A stretch of 64,000 nt of DNA from Cellulomonas fulva. Lineage in GTDB: Bacteria > Actinomycetota > Actinomycetes > Actinomycetales > Cellulomonadaceae. Shown here in pieces: positions 47,222 through 57,174 of this stretch. Position 1 is the first letter of the stretch, and each line of letters begins with the position of its first letter. Position numbers and translations under genes: made by a program. The notes beneath the pieces were generated by a model. It worked only from the letters and a program-made list of their open reading frames with translations. It did not search any database and was not told the origin of the DNA. The DNA is taken from NCBI RefSeq assembly GCF_018531375.1, contig NZ_JAHBOH010000001.1:1-64000 (forward strand), given 5' to 3'.

Positions 47222-48447
47222 CGCGCCACCTCCGTCGCGGTCCGGACGTCCTGCACGGGTGTCTCGCCCGTCGTCGTCGGCGGGACCATCGCCTCCAGCA
47301 GCGTCACCCGCGGGATCACGCCGACCAGGCGGCCGGCGGCGTCGGTGACTGGCAGCGGGAGCGCCGTCTCGGCGGCCGGCGCGAAGACCTCGGACAGCGG
47401 CGTGTCGACGCCGATCGCCGGCACGGTCGCGTCGAGCAGCCCCTCGAGGGACTCGGTCCCGCGCCGGACCGCCTCGACCGCGTCGGCGTCACGGACGACG
47501 CCGCGCAGGACGCGCGCCCGGTCGACGACGTACGCGGCCGCCGCCTGCTGCTCCCGCATGGTCCGCAGCGCGAGCCGCGGGCCGCCCGTGACCGGCACCA
47601 CCGAGGCGGGACGCTGCATGACGGAGCCCGCCGTCAGCACGCGGGTGCGGTCGACGTCGGCGACGAACTGCGCCACGTAGTCGTTCGCGGGCTCGGACAG
47701 GATCTCCTCGCTGGTGCCGACCTGCACCACGCGGCCGTCGCGCATCACCGCGATGCGGTCGCCGAGGTACATCGCCTCGTTGAGGTCGTGGGTGATGAAC
47801 ACGATCGTCTTGCCCAGCGTCTGCTGGAGCTCGAGCAGCTGGTCCTGCATCTCGCGGCGGATCAGCGGGTCGAGCGCGGAGAACGCCTCGTCCATGAGCA
47901 GCACGTCCGTGTCGGCCGCGAGCGCGCGGGCCAGGCCCACACGCTGGCGCATCCCGCCGGACAGCTGCGAGGGCAGGTGGTCCGCCCACTGGTTCAGCCC
48001 GACGAGCTCGAGGGCCTCCCCCGCGCGGCGACGTCGCTCGGCGCGCTCGACGCCCTGGATCTCCAGGGGGTAGGCGGCGTTGTCGATGACGGAGAGGTGC
48101 GGCAGCAGCGCGAAGTGCTGGAACACCATGCTCACGCGGCGCCGGCGGAGCTCGCGCAGCTGCGCGCCGGTGACCGTCGTGAGGTCGGCGTCGCCGAGCA
48201 CGACGCTGCCCGCGGTCGGCCGCCACAACCCGTTCAGCATGCGGATCAGGGTCGACTTGCCGGAGCCCGACAGGCCCATGACGACGAACGTCTCGCCCGA
48301 GCGCACCTCGAAGGTGGCGTCGATGACCGCCGCGGTGCCCCAGGGGCGCACCTCGTCGCGGGTCGCGCCCTGCTGCAGCCGACGCACCGCCTCGTTCGGC
48401 CGCCGGCCGAACACCTTGAACACGCCCTCGGCGCGCAGTCCTGTCAC
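47218..48447 (-). CDS. opuAA: Osmoprotectant ABC transporter ATPase with CBS domains
   Basis: 409 aa. The start chosen is the second of two close GTGs, because GAGG is 6 nt before it. ProV/OpuAA layout: an N-terminal extension (VFKVFGRRPNEAVRRLQQG), Walker A GLSGSGKS near residue 60, signature LSGGMRQR, Walker B VLLMDEAFSALDP, and C-terminal tandem CBS-like domains (about 280-400) that sense ionic strength or c-di-AMP in relatives. First gene of opuAA-AB-AC. Confidence 0.92.
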   Translation of the reverse strand: MTGLRAEGVFKVFGRRPNEAVRRLQQGATRDEVRPWGTAAVIDATFEVRSGETFVVMGLSGSGKSTLIRMLNGLWRPTAGSVVLGDADLTTVTGAQLRELRRRRVSMVFQHFALLPHLSVIDNAAYPLEIQGVERAERRRRAGEALELVGLNQWADHLPSQLSGGMRQRVGLARALAADTDVLLMDEAFSALDPLIRREMQDQLLELQQTLGKTIVFITHDLNEAMYLGDRIAVMRDGRVVQVGTSEEILSEPANDYVAQFVADVDRTRVLTAGSVMQRPASVVPVTGGPRLALRTMREQQAAAAYVVDRARVLRGVVRDADAVEAVRRGTESLEGLLDATVPAIGVDTPLSEVFAPAAETALPLPVTDAAGRLVGVIPRVTLLEAMVPPTTTGETPVQDVRTATEVAR

Positions 48448-48795
48448 GTCCACCCTCGTCCGTCGGTGGCGTCCGGGCACGGCCCAGCAGCCGTGCCGCG
48501 GGTCGCGGCACGGCCGGGCTGAGGGCTCGGAACGCGCAGACCGGTCGCACGCATCGGACCCGGGGGCCCGGCGCGACGTCTCCCGCAGCGGGCACGCTCG
48601 CACCCGCCCCACCAGGCAGGCACGAGGCCCACCGGCACAGGGACGCCCTGATCGACCGGTCGTCGATCTGGTCGTTGACCACCCTGCCCCGGGATCGCGT
48701 CTCGGCCAAACCCGCGCCGTCCGGATCCTCCCGGTTCCGCGGGCCGTCCGGCGTCGCCACATCCGCTCTGACCTGCGTCTTTACCCGATCTTGAT
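48448..48795 (-). other. Long untranslated region upstream of opuAA
   Basis: About 350 nt with no gene. It contains inverted GC-rich segments (for example GTGCCGCGGGTCGCGGCAC around 48493-48511) that could fold near the start codon. I found no match to the ydaO/c-di-AMP riboswitch core that I know of. The likely regulatory repeats lie at its upstream end. Confidence 0.4.
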
Positions 48796-48812
48796 CGTTA
48801 CCCCTTCGTGAC
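48796..48812 (-). promoter_or_regulatory. Direct repeat GTCACG-N5-GTAACG upstream of opuA
   Basis: On the minus strand GTCACG (48812-48807) and GTAACG (48801-48796) are spaced by five bases, an 11-bp period on one helix face. A third similar element, GTAAAG, is at 48784-48779. The arrangement resembles the repeated GTmACr boxes bound by the MtrA response regulator, which controls osmoprotectant transporters in corynebacteria. The link is inference. Confidence 0.42.
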
Positions 48813-48912
48813 CTCGCCCGTCGCTCCGGGAGCGTGCGCGCTCGTCGGCCCGGGCCAGAGAGTGACCGACCTCACCGCGGACGAGACGAGGACGAGACCG
48901 CTGCGCAGACGC

Positions 48913-48949
48913 ACGACGGCCCCGGTCCCACCGGGACCGGGGCCGTCGT
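48913..48949 (-). terminator. Rho gene terminator hairpin
   Basis: Perfect 17-bp inverted repeat (ACGACGGCCCCGGTCCC at 48913-48929 and its complement at 48933-48949) with a 3-nt loop, beginning 7 nt after the rho stop. Very stable; no T tract. Confidence 0.8.
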
Positions 48950-48956
48950 CGCGGGG

Positions 48957-51014
48957 TCAGACGTGCTTGCCGGCGTTCTCGTCCGCGAACGTGTTGCCGG
49001 GAGTCGTCTTCTGCACCTGGAGCAGGAACTCGACGTTGGACTTCGTGTCCCGGAGCTTCCCGATGAGCAGCTCGATCGCCTGCTGCTGGTCGAGCGCGCC
49101 CATGACGCGACGGAGCTTGTAGATGATCTTCAGCTCGTCGTTCGACATGAGGATCTCCTCACGCCGGGTGCCGGAGGCGTTGACGTCGACCGCCGGGAAG
49201 ATGCGCTTGTCCGCGAGGGAGCGGGACAGCCGCAGCTCCATGTTCCCGGTGCCCTTGAACTCCTCGAAGATGACCTCGTCCATCTTGGAGCCGGTCTCGA
49301 CGAGCGCGGAGGCGAGGATCGTGAGCGACCCGCCGTTCTCGATGTTGCGCGCCGCCCCGAAGAACTTCTTCGGGGGGTAGAGCGCCGAGGCGTCGACACC
49401 ACCGGACAGGATGCGGCCCGACGCGGGCGCCGCCAGGTTGTAGGCGCGGGACAGGCGCGTCAGCGAGTCCAGCAGCACCACCACGTCCTGGCCGAGCTCG
49501 ACCAGCCGCTTGGCGCGCTCGATCGCGAGCTCGGCGACGATCGTGTGGTCGGAGGCGGGGCGGTCGAAGGTCGAGGCGATGACCTCGCCCTTGACCGTCC
49601 GCTCCATGTCCGTGACCTCCTCGGGGCGCTCGTCGACGAGCACGACCATGAGGTGGACCTCGGGGTTGTTCGTGGTGATCGCGTTGGCGATCTGCTGCAT
49701 GATGATCGTCTTGCCCGCCTTGGGCGGCGCGACGATCAGGCCGCGCTGGCCCTTGCCGATGGGCGCCACGATGTCGATCACGCGGGGCGTGAGCCGCGTC
49801 GCCTCCGCGTTCTCGAGGCGCAGCCGCTCCTGCGGGTACAGCGGCGTGAGCTTGCTGAACTCCGGACGCTCGCGCGCCTCCTCGGGTGGCAGGCCGTTGA
49901 CGGTGTCGAGGCGCACCAGCGCGTTGAACTTGTTCGGCCGGTTGCCCTGCGGCTGCTGGGCGAGCTCGCCCTCACGCGGCTGGCGCACCGCGCCCGTGAT
50001 CGCGTCACCACGGCGGAGCCCGCTCTTCTTGACCTGGCCGAGCGAGACGTAGACGTCGTTCGGCCCGGGCAGGTAGCCGGTCGTGCGCACGAAGGCGTAG
50101 CTCTCGAGCACGTCGAGGATGCCGGCGACGGGCAGCAGCACGTCGTCGTCCGCGACCTCGATCTCGTCGAGGCCCGCCAGGTCCGGCGCACCCGGGCGGC
50201 CCCGGCCGCGCTTGCGGTCCCGGTCACGGTCGCGGTACCGGTCGCGCGACCGACGGCGCCGACCGCCGCGCTCGTCGTCCTCCCCCGCCTGCTGCTGGCC
50301 GTCCTGCTGCCGTGCGGCGTCGGGCTGGCGCTGCGGGTTCGCCTCCTGGCGCTGACCCTCCTGCCGCTCGCCGCCCTGGCGCTGACCGTCCTGACGCTGA
50401 CCGTCCTGCCGCTCGCCGCCCTGGCGCTGGCCGTCCTGGCGCGGCGCGCGCTGCCCGTCCTCCGGGGCACCCGTCGCGCGGCCCGCGCGACGCGAGCGGC
50501 GCTCGGTGCCGGCCTCGGTCACGTCGCCGACCGCCTCGGCCGCACGCGCGGCCCGGTCGTCCCGCTCGTTCCGGGCGGCGTTCCGGTCCGTGCCCCGGTC
50601 CGTGCCGCGGTCCGGGTCCGCCGGCGCGAGGCGCTTGTCGAGCGCGGCCTCGAGGCCGGCCAGGGCGTCGCTCGCGGGCTGCTCGGCGCGCACGGGGCGG
50701 CGGGCGCCGCGCGTCCGGGCACGCGTCTCGCCGGCGGGCTGCTCGGACGACTGCTCGGACGGCTGCTCGGTCGTGGCGGCAGCCGGTGCGGCCTGCTCGG
50801 CGACCGGGGCGACCGCCTGCTCGCGGCGGGCGTCGAGCGCGCGGGTGCGGGAACCGCCCCGGGCGGCGTTGATCGCCTCGACCAGGTCGCCCTTGCGCAT
50901 CTTCGACGTCCCCTTGACGCCGAGCTGCGCGGCCATCGCCTGCAGCTCGGGCAGTCGCAGCGCCGCGATGGAACCGCCGGAGGAGCTCACGGCGGTCTGG
51001 ATGGTGTCTGTCAC
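48957..51014 (-). CDS. rho: Transcription termination factor Rho
   Basis: 685 aa from a GTG with GGGGGAAGG upstream. An N-terminal SAP-like domain ([30 protein letters not shown]) is followed by a roughly 230-residue Arg/Gln/Asp/Gly-rich insertion, then the RNA-binding cold-shock domain ([20 protein letters not shown]), P-loop APPKAGKT near residue 430, Walker [12 protein letters not shown], the Q-loop region and the R-loop GTGNMELRL. Such an insertion is usual in actinobacterial Rho and binds RNA. A hexameric helicase. Confidence 0.96.
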   Translation of the reverse strand: MTDTIQTAVSSSGGSIAALRLPELQAMAAQLGVKGTSKMRKGDLVEAINAARGGSRTRALDARREQAVAPVAEQAAPAAATTEQPSEQSSEQPAGETRARTRGARRPVRAEQPASDALAGLEAALDKRLAPADPDRGTDRGTDRNAARNERDDRAARAAEAVGDVTEAGTERRSRRAGRATGAPEDGQRAPRQDGQRQGGERQDGQRQDGQRQGGERQEGQRQEANPQRQPDAARQQDGQQQAGEDDERGGRRRRSRDRYRDRDRDRKRGRGRPGAPDLAGLDEIEVADDDVLLPVAGILDVLESYAFVRTTGYLPGPNDVYVSLGQVKKSGLRRGDAITGAVRQPREGELAQQPQGNRPNKFNALVRLDTVNGLPPEEARERPEFSKLTPLYPQERLRLENAEATRLTPRVIDIVAPIGKGQRGLIVAPPKAGKTIIMQQIANAITTNNPEVHLMVVLVDERPEEVTDMERTVKGEVIASTFDRPASDHTIVAELAIERAKRLVELGQDVVVLLDSLTRLSRAYNLAAPASGRILSGGVDASALYPPKKFFGAARNIENGGSLTILASALVETGSKMDEVIFEEFKGTGNMELRLSRSLADKRIFPAVDVNASGTRREEILMSNDELKIIYKLRRVMGALDQQQAIELLIGKLRDTKSNVEFLLQVQKTTPGNTFADENAGKHV
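50361..50438 (-). repeat. 45-bp-period repeat in the Rho insertion
   Basis: CTGCCGCTCGCCGCCCTGG starts at 50361 and again at 50406, with 32 of 33 following bases shared. It encodes repeated Gln-Arg-Gln-Gly-Gly-Glu-Arg-Gln-type residues. Confidence 0.75.
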
Positions 51015-51348
51015 GAAGGACCCTTCCCCCTCGTCAGGGGCCGTTCCCGGCGGTGCCGGGTCACGACCGTCGTCCGGCGGGGACAGGTCCCCGGGACGGT
51101 GCTGGAGCCCCACGCGCGCATACGACGACGTCGGCGACGCGTTCAGGCTGGGGTGTCCCCCGACGTCGACTCGCCTGGGGCGCGGCCACACGATCACGAT
51201 CGGGTGGGATCACACACGTTGGTCCACGGTGCCGACGACACGGCGTGGGATCTCACAGCGGCGCGCGACCCGGAATTGGTCCGGGGAACGCGTCGATGCT
51301 ACCACTGTCGACCTGCGGGCCTGGACGGATGACCCTGGTCGACGGGCA
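51015..51348 (-). promoter_or_regulatory. rho leader and promoter region
   Basis: 334 nt without a gene between thrB and rho. A minus-strand -10-like TAGCAT lies at 51301-51296 with no clear -35, giving a leader of about 275 nt. The leader includes the segment GATCGTGATCG (51204-51194 region). A long leader would suit rho autoregulation by premature termination; that is inference. Confidence 0.4.
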
Positions 51349-52320
51349 TCACCCGATCGGGCGTCCGCCCGCGTCGACCTGCACACCCGCGGCGTCGACG
51401 GGGAGCGCGCGGATGGTCCACCCGCCCAGCACCCCGCCGAACGCCTCGGCGATCGCCGCGTCCGCATCGGTGCGCGCGCCGCCCGGACCCGCCGCGCCCT
51501 CGTCGGGCAGCAGACGAGCGAGCGCGAGCACCGTCGGGCCCGCGCCCGAGACCACCGCGGCGACTCCGCGCGCCCGCAGCGCGTCGACCAGCGCGAGCGA
51601 GTCCGGCATCACGCGGCGGCGGTACTCCTGGTGCAGGCGGTCCTCCGTCGCGTCGAGCAGGAGCTCGGGACGGCGGCCGAGCGCCTCGACCAGCAGCGCG
51701 GCGCGGCCGGCCTGCGCCGCCGCGTCGCGGTGCGGCACCTGCTCGGGCAGCACGCCGCGCGCGGCGGTGGTGGACAGGTGCGTGGGCGGGACCATCACCA
51801 CGGGGACGAGGTCCGCGTGCACCGCCAGAGCGGCCGCCCGCACCGCACCCGCGGAGCTCGTCCATGCGACCGTCGCCCCGCCGAGCACCGCGGGGGCGGC
51901 GTTGTCCGGGTGCCCCTCCATCTGCGTCGCGAGGGCGAGGACGGTCGCGTCGTCGAGCGCCTCCGGCTCGGAGATCAGCCCGCGGGCCGCCGCGATCCCC
52001 GCGACCACCGCGGCCGCCGACGAGCCCAGGCCGCGCCCGTGCGGGATCGCGTTGCGGCACTCCAGGACGAGGCCCGCCTGCGGCGCACCGACGTGGTCGA
52101 GGGCCAGCCGCACCGCCTGCACGACGAGGTGGCGCTCGTCGTCGGGCACCTGACCGGCGCCCTCGCCCGTGACGGACACCGAGACGCCCGGCGACGCCAC
52201 GGCGCGCACGACGAGCTCGTCGTGCAGCCCGAGCGCGACCCCGAGCGCGTCGAAACCGGGACCGAGGTTGGCCGACGTGGCCGGCACCCGGACCCGCACC
52301 TGGTCGGCGAGCAGACGCAC
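51349..52320 (-). CDS. thrB: Homoserine kinase
   Basis: 323 aa from a GTG 6 nt after thrC. GHMP kinase: VRVPATSANLGPGFDALG at the N-terminus, ATP-binding PHGRGLGSSAAAVVAG near residue 93 and AVVSGAGPTVLAL near residue 262. Phosphorylates homoserine. The Ala/Gly-rich C-terminus is not conserved. Confidence 0.95.
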   Translation of the reverse strand: MRLLADQVRVRVPATSANLGPGFDALGVALGLHDELVVRAVASPGVSVSVTGEGAGQVPDDERHLVVQAVRLALDHVGAPQAGLVLECRNAIPHGRGLGSSAAAVVAGIAAARGLISEPEALDDATVLALATQMEGHPDNAAPAVLGGATVAWTSSAGAVRAAALAVHADLVPVVMVPPTHLSTTAARGVLPEQVPHRDAAAQAGRAALLVEALGRRPELLLDATEDRLHQEYRRRVMPDSLALVDALRARGVAAVVSGAGPTVLALARLLPDEGAAGPGGARTDADAAIAEAFGGVLGGWTIRALPVDAAGVQVDAGGRPIG

Positions 52321-52326
52321 GGCCGG

Positions 52327-53418
52327 TCAGCCCAGGCCGAGGACGTCCGCGATGGACACCACGTCGGCGCTCACGCGGACCAGGTCGACGTCGCTGCCGT
52401 CCGGCCCCCGCAGCGCCCACTGGGGGTCCTTGAGCCCGTGCCCCGTGACGGTGATCGTGATGCGCGCACCGGTGGGGACGCGGCCCTCGTCGGACAGGCG
52501 CAGCAGCCCCGCGACCCCGGCCGCGGACGCGGGCTCGACGAACACGCCGACCTCGGCCGACAGCACGCGGTGCGCACGCAGGATCTCGTCATCGGTCACG
52601 GACTCGATCAGCCCGCCGGAGACGTCGCGCGCCTCGACCGCCTGCTGCCAGGAGGCGGGGTTGCCGATGCGGATGGCCGTGGCGATCGTCTCCGGCTCGT
52701 CGACGGGGTGCCCCAGGACGAGGGGCGCGGCGCCCGCGGCCTGGAAGCCCCACAGGACGGGCGTCCGCGTGGCGACCGCGCCGTGCTCGGCGCCGTCGTC
52801 CAGGCCCGCGTACTCCCGGAAGCCCTTCCAGTACGCCGTGATGTTGCCGGCGTTGCCCACGGGCAGCACGTGGATGTCCGGCGCGTCGCCCAGCGCGTCG
52901 ACGATCTCGAACGCGCCGGTCTTCTGGCCCTGGATGCGGTCCGGGTTCACCGAGTTCACGAGCTCGACCGGGTAGGCCTCGGCGAGCTTGCGCGCAGCCA
53001 CCAGGCAGTCGTCGAAGTTGCCGTCGACCTGCAGCAGGCGCGCGCCGTGCGCGACGGCCTGGCTGAGCTTGCCCATCGCGATCTTGCCGTCCGGCACGAG
53101 CACGGCGCAGGTCATGCCGGCCCGCGTCGCGTACGCGGCCGCCGACGCGGACGTGTTGCCGGTCGAGGCGCACACCACCACCTTGGCGCCCCGGGCGGCG
53201 GCCGCGGAGATCGCGGTCGTCATGCCGCGGTCCTTGAACGACCCCGTCGGGTTCATGCCCTCGAACTTCACGTGCACGTCCGCGCCCGTGCGCTCGCTGA
53301 GCGCGGGGGCCGCGACGAGCGGCGTGCCGCCCTCGTGGAGCGTGACCGGGTGGGTGAGCAGGTGCTCGGGCAGGCGGTCGGCGTACTCGGCGATGACGCC
53401 GCGCCACTGGTGGGCCAT
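52327..53418 (-). CDS. thrC: Threonine synthase
   Basis: 363 aa. PLP lysine in [11 protein letters not shown] near residue 60, [15 protein letters not shown] near 85 and the phosphate-binding [13 protein letters not shown] near 187. Converts phosphohomoserine to threonine. The ATG overlaps the hom stop by one base (TGATG). Confidence 0.96.
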   Translation of the reverse strand: MAHQWRGVIAEYADRLPEHLLTHPVTLHEGGTPLVAAPALSERTGADVHVKFEGMNPTGSFKDRGMTTAISAAAARGAKVVVCASTGNTSASAAAYATRAGMTCAVLVPDGKIAMGKLSQAVAHGARLLQVDGNFDDCLVAARKLAEAYPVELVNSVNPDRIQGQKTGAFEIVDALGDAPDIHVLPVGNAGNITAYWKGFREYAGLDDGAEHGAVATRTPVLWGFQAAGAAPLVLGHPVDEPETIATAIRIGNPASWQQAVEARDVSGGLIESVTDDEILRAHRVLSAEVGVFVEPASAAGVAGLLRLSDEGRVPTGARITITVTGHGLKDPQWALRGPDGSDVDLVRVSADVVSIADVLGLG

Positions 53419-54737
53419 CAGGCTCCTTCGACTCGCAGGACGGACACGACCTCGCGCACGGCATCGAGGTCGGTGAGGGCGGTGACGGTCGCCGCGAGCG
53501 CGCTCTCCTGCGCGGCGTGCGTCGTGATGAGCAGCAGCGCGAGCGCGTCGCCGTCGCCCGCGGGGACGGGGTACGCGACCTGACGGACCGCCTCGATCGA
53601 GACACCGTGCTCCGCGAGCGCAGCCGCGACCTGGGCCAGGACGCCCGGGCGGTCCTCCACCGCGAGGCGCACCTGGAACCGCGTGCGGGCGGCCAGGGCG
53701 GGCAGCACGGGCAGCGCCGCGTACGACGACTCGACCGGTCCGCGGCCGCCGAGCACCCGGTGCCGCGCGACGGAGACCAGGTCGCCCAGCACGGCCGACG
53801 ACGTCGGCGCGCCTCCCGCGCCCCGGCCGTAGAACATGAGCTCGCCCGCGGCCTCGGCCTCGACGAACACCGCGTTGAACGCGCCCCGGACGCCCGCGAG
53901 CGGGTGGTCCGACGGCACGAGCGCCGGGTGGACGCGCACCTGGATGCCCGTCACGCCGTCGTGGGCGTTGCGCTCCGCGATCGCGAGCAGCTTGATCGTG
54001 TGCCCCGTGCGCTGCGCCCATGCGACGTCGTCGGCCGTCACCGCGCTGATGCCCTCGCACGCGACGTCGTCGAGCGCGACGCGCGTGTGGAACGCGAGCG
54101 ACGCGAGGATCGCGGCCTTGGCCGCCGCGTCGTGGCCCTCGACGTCCGCGGTGGGGTCCGCTTCCGCGTAGCCGAGCGTCTGCGCCTCCTTGACGGCCTG
54201 CTCGAGCTCGAGCCCGTCGGTCGCCATGCGGTCGAGCACGTAGTTCGTCGTGCCGTTGACGATGCCGAGGACGCGCTGCACCTGGTCCCCCGCGAGCGAC
54301 TCGCGCACGGGGCGGACGATCGGGATGGCTCCCGCGACGGCGGCCTCGAAGTACAGGTCCACGCCCGCCGCGTCGGCCGCCGCGTACAGCGTCGGGCCGT
54401 CCTGCGCGAGCAGCGCCTTGTTGGCCGTGACCACGCTCGCGCCGCCCTCGATCGCGCGCAGGATCAGCGAGCGCGCGGGCTCGATGCCGCCCATGAGCTC
54501 GACCACGACGTCGGCGCCGGCCACGAGCGACTCGGCGTCCTGCGTCAGCAGGTCCGCGAGCGGCGTGCCCGTGACGCCCTCGCGAGGCTGCGCGACGTCC
54601 CGCACCGCGATCCCGACGAGCTCGAGCGGGGTGCCGACGCGGGACGCGAGCTCGTCCGCGTGCTCGGTCAGGCGGCGGGCGACCTGCGTGCCGACCACGC
54701 CGCAGCCCAGGATCGCGACCTTCAGGGGGGCGGGCAC
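53418..54737 (-). CDS. hom: Homoserine dehydrogenase with ACT domain
   Basis: 439 aa from a GTG with GGAGG 5 nt upstream. NAD(P)-binding [14 protein letters not shown], catalytic region [14 protein letters not shown] near residue 175 and [22 protein letters not shown] near residue 200. The C-terminal ACT domain ([20 protein letters not shown]) gives threonine feedback. A -10-like TATCCT is at 54799-54794. First gene of hom-thrC-thrB. lysA, often upstream in relatives, is not here. Confidence 0.95.
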   Translation of the reverse strand: MPAPLKVAILGCGVVGTQVARRLTEHADELASRVGTPLELVGIAVRDVAQPREGVTGTPLADLLTQDAESLVAGADVVVELMGGIEPARSLILRAIEGGASVVTANKALLAQDGPTLYAAADAAGVDLYFEAAVAGAIPIVRPVRESLAGDQVQRVLGIVNGTTNYVLDRMATDGLELEQAVKEAQTLGYAEADPTADVEGHDAAAKAAILASLAFHTRVALDDVACEGISAVTADDVAWAQRTGHTIKLLAIAERNAHDGVTGIQVRVHPALVPSDHPLAGVRGAFNAVFVEAEAAGELMFYGRGAGGAPTSSAVLGDLVSVARHRVLGGRGPVESSYAALPVLPALAARTRFQVRLAVEDRPGVLAQVAAALAEHGVSIEAVRQVAYPVPAGDGDALALLLITTHAAQESALAATVTALTDLDAVREVVSVLRVEGA

Positions 54738-54852
54738 ACGGCCTCCGGGGTTGTCTCGTGCCGAACACGTCGGGATCTCGTCGGACTGCGCACAGGATAG
54801 GGCGGCGCCGTGGCGCCCCGTACGCCCGTCCGCCGTGCGGGCGCGGGACGCG

Positions 54853-57174
54853 TCAGCGGCGTCGCGCGGGCACGACGAGCAGGGCGGCGGCCGCGAGCAG
54901 CGCCGCACCGCCCAGCCACCACGCGAGGTCCGGCGCACGGCCGTGCGCGTCGGGCAGGGCGGGCGAGGCGGGCAGCGCGAGCACCGTGCCGGCCGGCACG
55001 GCGGGAGCGGCCACGGGCGCCTCGCCCGTGGTCACCGACCCGTCGGCGGCGGCGTCCGCGGGCCGCCGCACGGGCGCGGGGACGGGCCCCGCGGCCGAGG
55101 GCGGCAGCCGCACGACGGGCGGGGCGGCCGTGACCGGTGCCGTCGGTGCCGTCGGTGCAGTGGGGGCCGGCGGTGCCGTCGGCCCCGTGGGCCCCGTCGG
55201 CCCAGTGGGCCCCGGTGTCGGCTGCGGCGCGGGGTCGGGCACGGTGGGCGTCCACGTGACGGCCAGCTCCGTCGCGGGCTTGTACGCGTCGCGCGCGCCG
55301 CCCGAGGCGTACCAGTACGCCGCCTGGCCCGTGCGCACCTGGAAGTCCACGAACGACTGCGGGAACGCGCCCCACACGTCGCCGTCGCCGGCGGTCCGCT
55401 CGGCCTGCGGGGTGGCGGTGCCCGTCGCCACCGCGACGCCGAGGTAGTCCGGCAGCACGACGAGGCCGGAGGCCGCGTCGACCTCCACGTCCGTGAGCGT
55501 CGCCAGCACGACGTCCCGGGGTTCGAGCCGGACCCAGCGGCTCGTGTCCGCCATGTCGGTGCCCCAGCCGGACAGCCGGGCCGTGAGCGTCCCCGTGCCG
55601 TCCGGCGCCACGTCGAGCACGGGGTCCTGCGCGCTCCAGTACGTCATCCCGCCGTAGAGCGCGACGGTGAAGCCGCCGACCCAGGTCACGCGGGCGGTGC
55701 CCGCGACGGGGTCGACGACGCCCGTGCCGCCGTCCATCACGACCTGCGACCGCGTGGTGCCGCCGTTCGAGGCGGTGACCTGCTCGCCGTTCCCGTCGAG
55801 GCACCGCGTCGCCCAGGACGCGGTCGTCCACGTCCCGTCGGCGCCGGGCTTCTCGATCCGCACGTCGCCGGCGCGTGCCGAGTACAGCCCCTCGGACCGC
55901 GTCCAGACGTGCGCGTCGCCCGCGTCGCCGGAGACACCGGCGGACAGGAAGTTGCAGCCGCCGAAGTACGCGCCGGCACCGACCTCGGCGTTCACGCCCC
56001 AGCGCAGCTGGGCGTCGTCGACCTCGAGCTCCTCCGCGGGCGCGGTGGCCGTGGGTGTGGGTTCGGGTGTGGGCTCAGAAGTCGGCTCAGGCGTGGCCGT
56101 CGGCGACGCGGTGGCCGACGGCGAGCCCGTCGGCGTCGCACTGGGCGGGCTCGTCGGCGTGCTCGTCGGGGTTCCGGTGGGCGACGACGTCGGCGACCCG
56201 CCCACCTCGGTGAGCGCGCGCTCGTCGGACGGAACCTGGACGGGGTCACCGAGGGCGTAGTCGGCCCGGACGGGCGAGGCGACCTTGCGGGGCTGGATGC
56301 TCGACGCCCCGCCGGCCGTCGTGTACCAGTACGGGTGCTGCCCCGTGAGCCGCTGGAAGGCCAGGAAGTCCGCGGGGAACGCCCCCGACCACGGCTGCCC
56401 CCGCTCCTGGGCGGCGTCGCCGCCCGGGTCCGCCACGACGCCGAGGAAGTCGGGCGTGACCGTGAGCCCGGCCGGGTCGGACAGGTCGACGTCGGTCAGG
56501 GTCGCCAGGGTGACCGTGCGGGCGGGGACCCGCGCCCACCTGGTCGGGTCGTCGCGGTCGGCCGCGTAGCCGGACAGCGTCGCCGCGAGGGTGCCGGTGC
56601 CGTCCGAGCGCACGACGAGCACGGGGTCGGTCGCCGACCAGTACGTCATGCCGCCGTAGTAGACGACCGTGAACGAGCCCGCCCAGCGCACGACCGCGGT
56701 GCCCCGGTCCTGGTCGACCCAGCCGGCGCCGCCCGCGACCTGCACGACCATGCCGGTCGACGACGCGGCGTCGGACGTGGTCCGGCCGTTCACGGACGCG
56801 CCGTCCGCGTTCTCGCACCGCGTCGCCCACGTCACCGGCCCGAGCGCCCCCGACGAGGTCGGCTTGCGCACGCTCACCGCGCCCGCCGACGCCTGGAAGA
56901 AGCCGTCGGCCGCGGTCCAGGTCCGCGAGCTGCCGGTGGACCCGGCAGCCCCGGCGGACAGGAAGTTGCAGCCGCCGAAGTACGCGCCGCCGGAGGACTC
57001 GGCGTTCAGGCCCCAGGTCAGCACCGCGCCGTCGACACCGTGCGCGGTGAGCTCGTCGTCGGCGGGCAGCGCCGCGGCCGCCCCCAGGAGCACGGCCAGG
57101 ACGGCGGCGACCGCTGCGACGACGGCGGCGCGCGCGGCGTGCACCCGGCGCGTGGCGTGGCGGGTCTCAGGCAC
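54853..57174 (-). CDS. Membrane-anchored protein with two HtaA-type domains
   Basis: 773 aa from a GTG with GGAGG 6 nt upstream; the start overlaps the preceding gene by 8 bases. Signal-like hydrophobic N-terminus. Two similar domains at about 45-300 and 375-610 each begin WG(L/V)NAE..GAYFGGCNFLSAG, pass WATRC and YGGMTYWSA.DPVL, and end AFP..F..FQ..TGQ..YWY. A Thr/Pro/Ser/Glu-rich linker separates them. A Pro/Thr-rich stalk, one C-terminal membrane helix and VVPARRR follow. It should sit on the cell surface and pass heme to the HmuTUV importer encoded in the same operon. Confidence 0.82.
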   Translation of the reverse strand: MPETRHATRRVHAARAAVVAAVAAVLAVLLGAAAALPADDELTAHGVDGAVLTWGLNAESSGGAYFGGCNFLSAGAAGSTGSSRTWTAADGFFQASAGAVSVRKPTSSGALGPVTWATRCENADGASVNGRTTSDAASSTGMVVQVAGGAGWVDQDRGTAVVRWAGSFTVVYYGGMTYWSATDPVLVVRSDGTGTLAATLSGYAADRDDPTRWARVPARTVTLATLTDVDLSDPAGLTVTPDFLGVVADPGGDAAQERGQPWSGAFPADFLAFQRLTGQHPYWYTTAGGASSIQPRKVASPVRADYALGDPVQVPSDERALTEVGGSPTSSPTGTPTSTPTSPPSATPTGSPSATASPTATPEPTSEPTPEPTPTATAPAEELEVDDAQLRWGVNAEVGAGAYFGGCNFLSAGVSGDAGDAHVWTRSEGLYSARAGDVRIEKPGADGTWTTASWATRCLDGNGEQVTASNGGTTRSQVVMDGGTGVVDPVAGTARVTWVGGFTVALYGGMTYWSAQDPVLDVAPDGTGTLTARLSGWGTDMADTSRWVRLEPRDVVLATLTDVEVDAASGLVVLPDYLGVAVATGTATPQAERTAGDGDVWGAFPQSFVDFQVRTGQAAYWYASGGARDAYKPATELAVTWTPTVPDPAPQPTPGPTGPTGPTGPTAPPAPTAPTAPTAPVTAAPPVVRLPPSAAGPVPAPVRRPADAAADGSVTTGEAPVAAPAVPAGTVLALPASPALPDAHGRAPDLAWWLGGAALLAAAALLVVPARRR

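Noticed and set aside
48448..48795. c-di-AMP (ydaO-type) riboswitch before opuAA
   Set aside because: GGAACC and GGGTTTGG pieces occur, but the conserved order of motifs I know for this riboswitch is not there.
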